From contig PMBY01000337.1 in NCBI GenBank assembly GCA_003153875.1, positions 1-13,201 on the forward strand: a stretch of 13,201 bases of DNA, in the 5' to 3' direction. Numbering within the stretch: the first letter of the stretch is position 1; each line of letters opens with the position of its first letter. A program made the position numbers and the translations under genes. The notes under the pieces are model-generated. The model had not been told where the DNA came from and did no database searches. It worked only from the letters and a program-made list of their open reading frames with translations. Shown piece by piece: positions 6,199-12,815 of the stretch. Source of the stretch: Myxococcales bacterium. Its GTDB lineage: Bacteria > Myxococcota > Polyangia > Fen-1088.

Positions 6199-7440
6199 CT
6201 ATCCGCGATCGGCCCACAGTGCCTCGATGGGTGCGGCCCACATCCAATCGCCGAAGGGCAGCGTTTCCCGGCCCGCGTACAGCAGGACGCCCGCGCGCAG
6301 ACGCTTCCCGACCAACGCAGCGAAACTGCGCAGACCGCGAAAATCCCTGTCGGTCACAGTGGCCGCTGCCTTGATCTCCACTCCCACAAGCTCCCGACGG
6401 CGATTCTCCATCACCACGTCCACTTCTTGGCCGGCGCTGGTGCGAAAGTGGAACAGCGACGGTCGCGCCTGGGAGCACGCAGCCAATTTCATCAGCTCCA
6501 TCACGACGAAATTCTCGACCAACGCGCCCTTGATGACGGGCTGCCGCTCCAGCGCTTCCGCATCGACGCCCAGCAGGTGCGCGAGCAGTCCGGCATCGTT
6601 GAGGTAGAGCTTGGCCGTCTTGACCAGGCGCTTGCCAAGGTTGTCGGACCAAGGCGGCAGCCCGACCGTGAGATACAGGGCATCGAACAGAGCGAGATAG
6701 CGCTTCACGGTCATCTGGTTCATCCCCAGGCTGCGTCCCATGTCAGCAAAATTGAGTGGGCTGCCCGCGCGCGCCGCCAACGTGGCCAGGAGGCGCGGAA
6801 TCTGTATGACACCCTCAATCTCGGCGAGATCTTTCACGTCCCGCTGCACCAGCGTGGTCAAGTATCCGTCGAACCATCGCGTACGCGCTGCTGGCGTCGC
6901 GCGCGCCAAGGCCTCGGGATATCCACCGACAAACACGCGCTCAAGCAGCGTCGCCCGCGAGCGGCCCCGGCGGGCGGGCCGGCCAGCGTGGCCGGCAAAA
7001 CAGGCATCGACAAAGCCCGGATGCGTCCCCTCGATTTCGGCCTGGGCCAACGGCCACAGGGTCAGGATCTCCATGCGCCCCGTCAGACTGTCCGACACGC
7101 GGGGCAGAGCCAGCACATTGGCCGAGCCGGTCAGCACGAAACGTCCGGGCAGGCGGTTCCGGTCGACCGCTGCCTTGATGGGCAGGAACAGTTCGGGGGC
7201 CCGCTGGACCTCGTCGAGAAATGCCCGAGAGGGCAGCGCCTCCACGAAACCCTGCGGGTCGCGCCGGGCCGACGCCAAGGTGTTGAGGTCGTCCATGGTT
7301 TGGTAGCAGGCGTCCGGCTGGCCGGCCTGCACCGTCTGCACCAGCGTGCTCTTGCCGGTCTGCCGCGATCCCGCCACGAACACCACAGGGGTATCCTCGA
7401 TCGCCTCCCGCAACTTGTCCCGAAGCATGCGCGTGAACAT
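6199..7440 (-). CDS. AAA_14/DUF4143 family ATPase
   Basis: 413 residues from the ATG at 7440. Walker A is GSRQTGKST (24-32), Walker B-like AFLDEVQ (73-79) and a sensor-like LTGSAN (103-108). A helical, winged-helix-like part follows (about 215-260, with NFADMGRSLGMNQMTVKRYL), then the DUF4143 C-terminal domain, where EVD (339-341) and EIK (355-357) resemble a PD-(D/E)XK nuclease-fold core. Length fits the family (about 380-430). These ATPases are widespread accessory genes with poorly defined cellular roles. The start at 7440 is preferred over an upstream in-frame ATG at 7575, because the extension is not family-like and promoter-like hexamers lie just before 7440. There is no Shine-Dalgarno sequence. 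It stands alone, divergent from the transporter and facing the tRNA gene, which suggests an independent acquisition. Confidence 0.88.
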   Translation of the reverse strand: MFTRMLRDKLREAIEDTPVVFVAGSRQTGKSTLVQTVQAGQPDACYQTMDDLNTLASARRDPQGFVEALPSRAFLDEVQRAPELFLPIKAAVDRNRLPGRFVLTGSANVLALPRVSDSLTGRMEILTLWPLAQAEIEGTHPGFVDACFAGHAGRPARRGRSRATLLERVFVGGYPEALARATPAARTRWFDGYLTTLVQRDVKDLAEIEGVIQIPRLLATLAARAGSPLNFADMGRSLGMNQMTVKRYLALFDALYLTVGLPPWSDNLGKRLVKTAKLYLNDAGLLAHLLGVDAEALERQPVIKGALVENFVVMELMKLAACSQARPSLFHFRTSAGQEVDVVMENRRRELVGVEIKAAATVTDRDFRGLRSFAALVGKRLRAGVLLYAGRETLPFGDWMWAAPIEALWADRG

Positions 7441-7447
7441 GCATGTA

Positions 7448-7475
7448 AATCTAACAGTTGCTGTTGGATTCACAA
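7448..7475 (-). promoter_or_regulatory. Candidate promoter of the ATPase gene with overlapping palindrome
   Basis: Read on the minus strand: TTGTGA (7475-7470), 16-nt spacer, TAGATT (7453-7448), then 7 nt to the ATG at 7440. Each box matches four of six sigma-70 positions. An inverted repeat AACAG-TTG-CTGTT (7453-7465) occupies the spacer, where a repressor would block the promoter. With no Shine-Dalgarno sequence, the mRNA may start at or near the ATG. Confidence 0.35.
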
Positions 7476-7640
7476 CCACGGAACGACACCGTAGGCTCGC
7501 GGGACGCGCAAGACCCTCTGCGTTTTTGCCTATGCTCTGCCCAAGAGCCGGTGATATCGTGACTCGATTCGCCAAAACCGTAGCGAGCCTTGTGGCCCCA
7601 TGTTGCCCACAAACCCTCCTTCAACTCCAAAACAACACCA

Positions 7641-9212
7641 ATGAACAACTTGGATCGCATCAACCAAAGAATCGGCAAGTACAGATGGACGATCTGTGCC
7701 CTGCTCTTTTTCGCTACCACGGTCAACTACCTGGACCGCCAGGTCTTGAGCCTGCTGAAGCCCAGCCTGGAGGTCGAATTCAACTGGAGCGACACCGACT
7801 ACGCGAACATCGTGACGGTGTTCCAGTTCGTGTATGCGATTTCCATGCTGTTTGCTGGTCGTATCATCGACTGGCTGGGAACCAAGCTGGGGTTTGCCTG
7901 GGCGCTGGTCGTTTGGTCCATCGGCGCGGTCCTGCACGCATTCGCCAAAGGGACTGGCGGATTCATGTTCGCCCGGGCCGTGCTCGGCTTCGGCGAGTCG
8001 GGAAACTTCCCTGCCGCGATCAAGACGACCGCCGAATGGTTCCCCAAGCGCGAGCGGTCGTTGGCCACCGGGATCTTCAACTCCGGCGCCAACGTCGGCG
8101 CGATCCTGGCGCCCCTCACAGTGCCCTGGATTGCTAAACACTTTGGCTGGCAGGGTGCGTTCATAGTCGTGGGTGGGATCGGTTTCCTGTGGCTCATTTT
8201 CTGGTTCTGGCTCTATGCCGCACCGGCCAAGCAAAAGCGTCTGGGCAGGGCTGAGTTCGACTACATTCACAGCGACGCTGACGAGCAGGCCGCGGAGGCA
8301 AAGGCCGCGGAGGCAAAGGCGGCCGCTCCCGATGGGCCGAAAATCCCTTGGTATGTGCAATGGGGGAAGCTGCTGACATTTCGCCAGACTTGGTCCTTTG
8401 CCTTCGGCAAGTTCATGACCGATGGCATCTGGTGGTTTTTCCTCTTCTGGCTGCCGGCATATCTCAAAGCGCAGTATGGGATGACGGGAACGCAGATTTC
8501 CGTTCCCATCGCTGTGCTCTACACCATGACCTGCGTCGGGAGCATCAGCGGCGGCTGGTTCCCGATGTTCTTCATCAACCGAGGCTATGAGCCCTACGCA
8601 GGGCGCATGCGGGCGATGATCCTGATCGCCCTGTTTCCTCTTTCGGTCCTGCTGGCCCAGCCCCTGGGCGGCTTCAGCTACTGGGTGCCGGTCCTGCTCA
8701 TCGGCGTCGGCGCTTCCGCGCACCAGGCCTGGTCAGCCAACCTGTTCACCACGGTCTCCGACATGTTCCCCAAGAAGGCCGTGGCTTCTGTCACGGGCAT
8801 TGGCGGGATGTTTGGCGGCCTCGGCGGCATCCTGGTCAGCAAGTCGGCCGGCTGGCTCTTCGATGCCTATCGGCAAGCCGGTATTGCCAAGACCTGGGCC
8901 GAAGCCAAGGCCGGTACGCTGGGCGCGTACCTCGATCAGATCCGCTCCCTCCACCTGTTGAACAAGCACGGCAGTGTGATCGATCTCAACAAGGCCGAGT
9001 TGGGCAGCCTCCCCAAAGAGGTTGTCACCCAACTACAGGCCATCAATGCCAACGCCTTCGTTGAGCTCAAGAAGTTGCAGACGCAGTTGGTGCTGTCCGA
9101 GATGACGAAGTCCTACTCGATCATGTTCACAGTTTGCGCCCTTGCCTACGTCATCGCCTGGTCGGTGATGAAACTGCTAGTTCCGCGCTTCAAGAAAATC
9201 GAGAACCTGTGA
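7641..9212 (+). CDS. MFS transporter of the anion:cation symporter type, ExuT-like hexuronate carrier
   Basis: 523 residues with about 12 membrane segments. The start at 7641 places MNNLDRINQRIGKYRW immediately before TM1, as usual for the family; an in-frame ATG at 7590 would add 17 unlike residues. No Shine-Dalgarno sequence is visible. ExuT-like features are NYLDRQVLSLLKP (29-41), GRIIDWLGTKLG (73-84), ARAVLGFGESGNFPAAIKTTAEWFPKRER (111-139) and GIFNSGANVGAILAP (144-158). The central loop (about 195-240) holds two copies of a 15-nt repeat coding AAEAK. Unusually, about 80 residues (408-490), Ala/Lys/Leu-rich and partly helical, separate TM11 from TM12. Proton-coupled uptake of galacturonate, glucuronate or an unsaturated derivative is inferred from family and from the nearby lyase and kduI; the exact substrate cannot be read from the sequence. 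Confidence 0.88.
   Translation: MNNLDRINQRIGKYRWTICALLFFATTVNYLDRQVLSLLKPSLEVEFNWSDTDYANIVTVFQFVYAISMLFAGRIIDWLGTKLGFAWALVVWSIGAVLHAFAKGTGGFMFARAVLGFGESGNFPAAIKTTAEWFPKRERSLATGIFNSGANVGAILAPLTVPWIAKHFGWQGAFIVVGGIGFLWLIFWFWLYAAPAKQKRLGRAEFDYIHSDADEQAAEAKAAEAKAAAPDGPKIPWYVQWGKLLTFRQTWSFAFGKFMTDGIWWFFLFWLPAYLKAQYGMTGTQISVPIAVLYTMTCVGSISGGWFPMFFINRGYEPYAGRMRAMILIALFPLSVLLAQPLGGFSYWVPVLLIGVGASAHQAWSANLFTTVSDMFPKKAVASVTGIGGMFGGLGGILVSKSAGWLFDAYRQAGIAKTWAEAKAGTLGAYLDQIRSLHLLNKHGSVIDLNKAELGSLPKEVVTQLQAINANAFVELKKLQTQLVLSEMTKSYSIMFTVCALAYVIAWSVMKLLVPRFKKIENL
8289..8318 (+). repeat. Two 15-nt direct repeats in the transporter's central loop
   Basis: The same 15 bases, starting GCCGCGGAGG, occur at 8289-8303 and 8304-8318. 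They are in frame and add an Ala/Glu/Lys segment to the cytoplasmic loop between the two transporter halves. Confidence 0.8.
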
Positions 9213-9274
9213 GCGGCGAGGCTGAGCTACGCTGACGGGCGAGCATCGCATTGACTGCGGCTCGAAGTTGGCTA

Positions 9275-9396
9275 TTTCACCACAGAGAGCACAGAGGGCG
9301 CAGAGCCGGACCGGAGAGAAGAAAGGGTGGGCCTGTCTGGTCCGAACCCTTTCCTTCCTTCCGGCCTCTGTGTTCTCTGTGCTCTCTGTGGTGAAA
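9275..9396. repeat. CACAGAG-type intergenic inverted repeat between convergent genes
   Basis: The arms at 9275-9296 and 9375-9396 are perfect 22-bp inverted copies, starting TTTCACCACAGAGAGC. The pairing continues inward with mismatches (CGCAGAG versus CACAGAG, then CCGGA and AAAGGGT blocks), leaving a short loop near 9330-9345. The whole 122-nt unit can form one long imperfect hairpin. Its purine arm is built on the short motif CACAGAG, a type of dispersed intergenic repeat that I recognise from many unrelated bacterial genomes. It lies between the transporter stop (9212) and the kduI stop (9405), so it may act as a two-way terminator or mRNA-stabilising hairpin. Mobility by a REP-associated transposase is inference. 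Confidence 0.8.
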
Positions 9397-9404
9397 GATC
9401 CTGG

Positions 9405-10238
9405 TCAGCGTAGGTCGGTTGGCCCGACGCCGTCCATGTCGTCGAACGTCTGATTCTCGCCGGCCATGCCCCAGATGAAGCGGTAGTTTCCGGTACCGCA
9501 GCCGCAGTGGATAGACCACGGGGGCGACAGCACCACCTCCTGGTTGCGCATGAAGAGGTGCCGGGTCTGCGTGGGCGGGCCCATCAGGTGCACAAGTGCG
9601 CTCTCGCCGAGGTCGAAGTAGAAATAGACTTCCGCGCGCCGGTCGTGGGTGTGCGGCGGGAACGAATTCCAGACGCTGCCTTCCGCCAGCTCGGTGAAGC
9701 CCATCACCAACTGGCAGCTCGCCATTCCGCCCGCGTGGATGTACTTGTGAATCGTGCGCCGGTTCGCGTTCGCCGGGCTGCCCAGCGTCGCTGCCGTCGC
9801 GTCCTCCTTTTTCATCACCGCTGCGGGATAGGCCGCGTGGGCTGGACAACTCAGAAAATAGAACTGCGCCGGCTCTTTCGCGTTCGCGCTCTCGAAGACC
9901 AGCGAGCGCGTGCCCATCGGCACATACACGCAACCCAGCCGCGGCAGTGAGAACGACTTGCCGTCAACCTGAACCGTGCCCGGCCCGCCGACGTTGATCG
10001 CACCGAGTTCGCGCCGTTCCAGAAAGAAAGCCCGCCCGGTCTTGGGGTGGTTCGGTAGTTGCAGGGGCGCAAGCGGCATGGCCCCGCCCACCACAAGACG
10101 GTCGAGGCCGGTAAACACGCCGCGCAGCTCGCCGGCGCCGAAAATATCCGCAATCAGAAAAGAGTCACGCAACTCCTCCGTGCTCATCCCCACCACGTCC
10201 TGCGGTCTCGGGATCCACTTGACGTCGTCGTTGAACAT
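9405..10238 (-). CDS. kduI: 5-dehydro-4-deoxy-D-glucuronate isomerase
   Basis: 277 residues, against 278 for the E. coli enzyme, and recognisable along its whole length: LRDSFL (23-28), DRLVVGGAMP (46-55), FFLERRELGAINVGGPGTVQVDG (71-93), NRRTIHKY (159-166), PPHTHDRRAEVYFYF (194-208), WSIHCGCGTG (241-250) and FIWGMAGENQTFDDMD (254-269). The zinc ligands H196, H198, E203 and H244 are present. KduI converts 5-keto-4-deoxyuronate to 3-deoxy-D-glycero-2,5-hexodiulosonate in the cytoplasm, a step in using unsaturated uronates from pectin lyases. The start at 10238 is set by length; a GTG at 10325, overlapping the upstream stop, would add 29 unlike residues. It lies 83 nt after the mannosyltransferase-like gene but has its own promoter-like hexamers. 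No kduD, kdgK or GH105 gene is in the window. Confidence 0.95.
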   Translation of the reverse strand: MFNDDVKWIPRPQDVVGMSTEELRDSFLIADIFGAGELRGVFTGLDRLVVGGAMPLAPLQLPNHPKTGRAFFLERRELGAINVGGPGTVQVDGKSFSLPRLGCVYVPMGTRSLVFESANAKEPAQFYFLSCPAHAAYPAAVMKKEDATAATLGSPANANRRTIHKYIHAGGMASCQLVMGFTELAEGSVWNSFPPHTHDRRAEVYFYFDLGESALVHLMGPPTQTRHLFMRNQEVVLSPPWSIHCGCGTGNYRFIWGMAGENQTFDDMDGVGPTDLR

Positions 10239-10244
10239 CAGGCG

Positions 10245-10273
10245 AGAGTACCCACTGTCGCCGGGACGGTCAA
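10245..10273 (-). promoter_or_regulatory. Candidate promoter of kduI
   Basis: Read on the minus strand: TTGACC (10273-10268), 17-nt spacer, TACTCT (10250-10245), then six bases to the ATG at 10238. The -35 box matches five of six positions, the -10 box three of six. The spacing is ideal and would give a leaderless kduI mRNA; no Shine-Dalgarno sequence precedes the start. Confidence 0.35.
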
Positions 10274-10321
10274 CCACAGATTCCCAAACCCCGACGCTGG
10301 TGCGGCCAAGATGTTCGGGAT

Positions 10322-11497
10322 TCACTGCACTTCGAAGTGATGAATGTGCAGAAAGAAGTACCAGCCTTGCAGCAAGACTAGGACGGTGAGCAACGGAAAG
10401 CGCAACATGGGGTGGCGGTCCAGCCAACGGCCCCAAGGCAAGAAGGCAGGCCAACAAGAAGCAGCGTAGCGGCCGAGTCCGAAGCCCCCGATGGCCCAAA
10501 GGACGATGAGCAGGGGAATGACCGCGGCCGCGAGTTCGAGGTGGCTGCGTCGGAAGAGGAGGGCAATGGCCCCGATGGTAGGCAGCAGCGCGAGAGGAAT
10601 GTAGACCGCGACCTGCGGCCTGCGCTGGAAGTTCTCCAGCGCTTCGCGCGCGCCCCACCACGCCGTCGCACCCCAGTCGCTACGCGCCTTCCAAAACATC
10701 AGGGGATCGTGAAAGACGCGCCAGCAATACAACAGGTAGAGACCAGCAAGCAGAAAAGGCGCGAGCAGGCCGAGCAGCGGGAGTGGCTTCTTGAACAGAC
10801 CGGAAAACCCTCGCTCACGCACCTGCGCCGCCAGCAGAGTGCATCCCATCAAGATGGTCAGATGGCGCGCCAGCACACCGAGCCCCAGGCAGACCCCAGC
10901 CGAAATGTGGCGGCGGGTGCTGCCGAGCAAGACCGCCGCGGCCGAAAAGAAGATCATGATGGTCTCGGGGTAGCCCGAGGAGTGGAAGAAGGACAAGGGA
11001 AAGGCGGCGAGCACAAGCAGAGACCAGCGGGCCGTGCTCTCGCCTTCCAGCCTGGCAAACACTCGGTACAGGACCAGGTACGCGGCCAGGCAGAAGACGT
11101 TGGGGATGAGCAGAATCGCGTAGTCGATGGGAATGGGGCTGACCCATGCGAGAACACGCGCCGCCATGGGCAATCCTGGCCAGAAATTCGTGCTGACTCC
11201 AGGCGCGGCACCAGTCGCCGCCTCATAGCCGTTGCGGGCGAGATGGCCGAACCAGCCACAGTCCCACCGGCACAGGGCATCGAGTGCGGGATACTGGCGC
11301 AAGCCTGCGAGACCGCCTTGCACGCGCATGGCGGGTACCAGGCGGAGCGCCAGGTATCCGAAGGCGAGATAGCAGATACGCGTGACGAGAAAGAGCCACA
11401 GCGAAAAGGCATACCAGTGGCGAGAGGGAGTCCCTTCGTCGGATCGCAGGAGGGTCGGCGCAAGTCCGAGGTCGAAGGAAGCTGGGGCTCGACTCAT
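10322..11497 (-). CDS. PIG-V/Gpi18-like membrane mannosyltransferase family protein
   Basis: 391 residues with roughly nine to eleven hydrophobic segments. Family-type features are RWDCGWFGHLARNGY (77-91), with the WD pair seen after the first segments in PIG-V-like GT-C enzymes, NFWPGLPM (104-111), AAFPLSFFHSSGYPE (164-178) and GRYAASCWPAFLPWG (342-356). GT-C enzymes of this kind transfer sugars from polyprenyl-phosphate donors on the outer side of the membrane; acceptor and sugar are unknown here. The ATG at 11497 overlaps the upstream stop as ATGA, which sets the start and implies translational coupling. A much longer upstream extension in the same frame is antisense-like and overlaps the neighbour. 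kduI follows 83 nt downstream. Confidence 0.8.
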   Translation of the reverse strand: MSRAPASFDLGLAPTLLRSDEGTPSRHWYAFSLWLFLVTRICYLAFGYLALRLVPAMRVQGGLAGLRQYPALDALCRWDCGWFGHLARNGYEAATGAAPGVSTNFWPGLPMAARVLAWVSPIPIDYAILLIPNVFCLAAYLVLYRVFARLEGESTARWSLLVLAAFPLSFFHSSGYPETIMIFFSAAAVLLGSTRRHISAGVCLGLGVLARHLTILMGCTLLAAQVRERGFSGLFKKPLPLLGLLAPFLLAGLYLLYCWRVFHDPLMFWKARSDWGATAWWGAREALENFQRRPQVAVYIPLALLPTIGAIALLFRRSHLELAAAVIPLLIVLWAIGGFGLGRYAASCWPAFLPWGRWLDRHPMLRFPLLTVLVLLQGWYFFLHIHHFEVQ

Positions 11498-12558
11498 GGG
11501 AGAGGCAGGTGGTGGGTTTGCAGATAGAAGAACAGACTCTGAAACAGCATGAGGGCCGAAGTCGTTCCAGCGAGCACGAGCGGCGAGCGGGCCAGCGCCA
11601 CGCCCAGAGGGAGAAAGGCAGCCACGCAGATCCAGAGCTCGCGGCCGGCGGAGAATCCATCGCACACGAAAAGCAGGACAGCCTGCAACAGCAACAGGGA
11701 GAGAGAACGCCAATCGCGCGCGCGGGCCAAGAGTGCGGCGCCGGCGAGGAGAAAGCCCAAGCCAGGCGCAAGCAACCAAAGATACGCTGCGCTGGGAATG
11801 GCAAAATTCCCCAGACAGGCAGAAAGATGGAATCGCTCGCCTCGGCCCAAGACCGCCCAACGGGCACCAAGGGCAAGCATGGGAAGGATCATGGCGGCCC
11901 AGCGCACGACGGCAGCAGAACGTCGTTCCGCCCCGCCGCCGTCGCCACGCCAGACCGCTGGCAGGGTGGCCAGGGCGACAGGATGGGCCAGCACGCCCAC
12001 GGCCGCCGCGAGTCCGGCCCCCACACGCTGACCTCGCTCTGCCAGCAGCAGCGCCGCGATGCTGGCCAGAAGTGCGAAGCCTCGGGGATCACCGTCGGAA
12101 AGGCGAAAGGACCAAGGGGCGGCCGCGAAAAGCATCACGCCCGCGGTCGCAGTGGCGCGGTCGGTGCGGCGGCCCAGCCACGCAAAGAGGAGCACGAACA
12201 CGCCTGCGTAGCTGAGCAGCGAGAAGGACATCAGCCACAAGTCCGCAGACCGATGCCCTGCCAGCTTGGCAACTGCCAAGAAGATCAGAGAGAGATGAAG
12301 ATCCCCGGGCCGCAGTGCCCCGCTTGCCGCGAGACGGACGTGCTCGCCCAGCTCAGGGCTCGCCCGCTGCGCGAGCACGGCAAAGTCACGCACAAAACTC
12401 GCGTCCCGCACCGACGCAGGGCCAAGGGAGCCGCCGACAAGAGTTCCCAGCCACGCGACGAGGTGAAGCCCGCTCCAGGTAACCGCGCAGATGGCCAGGG
12501 GAGGCACCAGCTGGTGCATCCGAGCTGACCATGCGGCAGGTAGTCGAGGCGCGCTCAT
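11494..12558 (-). CDS. Polytopic membrane protein, probable diverged paralogue of the PIG-V-like protein
   Basis: 354 residues, mostly hydrophobic, with about eight to ten membrane segments. Taken alone the family is not obvious, but parts align with the downstream protein: FAAAPWSFRLSDGDPRG (144-160) matches its AAFPLSFFHSSGYPE region, GLAAAVGVLAHPVALATL (182-199) matches GVCLGLGVLARHLTILMG, and AFLPLG plus FYLQTHHLPLP at the C-terminus match AFLPWG plus FFLHIHHFEVQ. The WD pair seems to be replaced by RD (57-58). It may be a partner or a catalytically altered glycosyltransferase. The start at 12558 is chosen because a strong promoter sits just upstream and excludes an ATG at 12597; an ATG at 12519 is the alternative. 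Its stop overlaps the next start (ATGA). Confidence 0.7.
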   Translation of the reverse strand: MSAPRLPAAWSARMHQLVPPLAICAVTWSGLHLVAWLGTLVGGSLGPASVRDASFVRDFAVLAQRASPELGEHVRLAASGALRPGDLHLSLIFLAVAKLAGHRSADLWLMSFSLLSYAGVFVLLFAWLGRRTDRATATAGVMLFAAAPWSFRLSDGDPRGFALLASIAALLLAERGQRVGAGLAAAVGVLAHPVALATLPAVWRGDGGGAERRSAAVVRWAAMILPMLALGARWAVLGRGERFHLSACLGNFAIPSAAYLWLLAPGLGFLLAGAALLARARDWRSLSLLLLQAVLLFVCDGFSAGRELWICVAAFLPLGVALARSPLVLAGTTSALMLFQSLFFYLQTHHLPLP

Positions 12559-12567
12559 CGCGCCGGG

Positions 12568-12597
12568 ACTATAGACAGCCTCAGGATGGGCTTTCAA
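12568..12597 (-). promoter_or_regulatory. Promoter of the membrane-protein operon
   Basis: Read on the minus strand: TTGAAA (12597-12592), 18-nt spacer, TATAGT (12573-12568). Each box matches the sigma-70 consensus at five of six positions, the best promoter in the window. The ATG at 12558 lies nine bases after the -10 box, so the 5' leader would be a few bases at most; there is no Shine-Dalgarno sequence. Confidence 0.55.
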
Positions 12598-12612
12598 TTG
12601 GTTCCGGCGACC

Positions 12613-12640
12613 CTGAGGCGTTGACTAGCCAACGCCTCAG
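12613..12640. repeat. Perfect 10-bp inverted repeat between divergent genes
   Basis: CTGAGGCGTT (12613-12622) and AACGCCTCAG (12631-12640) around GACTAGCC. It lies just upstream of the minus-strand promoter and well before the + strand lipoprotein. There is no T-tract, so a regulator-binding site or RNA hairpin is more likely than a terminator. A weaker repeat, GGCTGG/CCAGCC, lies at 12742-12761. Confidence 0.6.
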
Positions 12641-12805
12641 TCCTGTGAGATCCTCGCGGGATGATGGGTCGTGTTCGCACGTCGCCTTTCGCTAACCGCC
12701 ATGCCTTGACGGTGGCGTCGGATTACACATCTGCGGAGGCCGGCTGGCAGGCCGCCCAGCCATCATCTTTAGGCATCATGGGTTTGACGTCGAAGGCTGA
12801 CCATC

Positions 12806-12810
12806 GGAGG
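12806..12810 (+). promoter_or_regulatory. Ribosome binding site of the right-edge lipoprotein
   Basis: GGAGG five bases before the ATG at 12816. It supports the reality and start of this gene, which leaves the window before any stop codon. Confidence 0.7.
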
Positions 12811-12815
12811 CACTG

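Noticed and set aside
6085..7494. 469-codon + strand open frame over the ATPase gene
   Set aside because: It is antisense to a protein with clear Walker A/B and DUF4143 motifs; its own product is Arg/Gln/His-rich with no domain, a high-GC shadow.
7493..7590. Inverted pair AGGCTCGC (7493-7500) and GCGAGCCT (7583-7590), both preceded by CCGTA
   Set aside because: Eight bases at 82-nt spacing in GC-rich DNA can occur by chance; no link to a promoter could be shown.
7530..8723. 397-codon minus-strand open frame over the transporter
   Set aside because: Antisense shadow of an MFS protein with recognisable family motifs.
10412..12528. Two long + strand open frames (371 and 339 codons) over the membrane-protein genes
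   Set aside because: Their products are rich in Arg, Gln, Glu and Pro with no hydrophobic core or family motif, and they are antisense to coupled polytopic membrane proteins.
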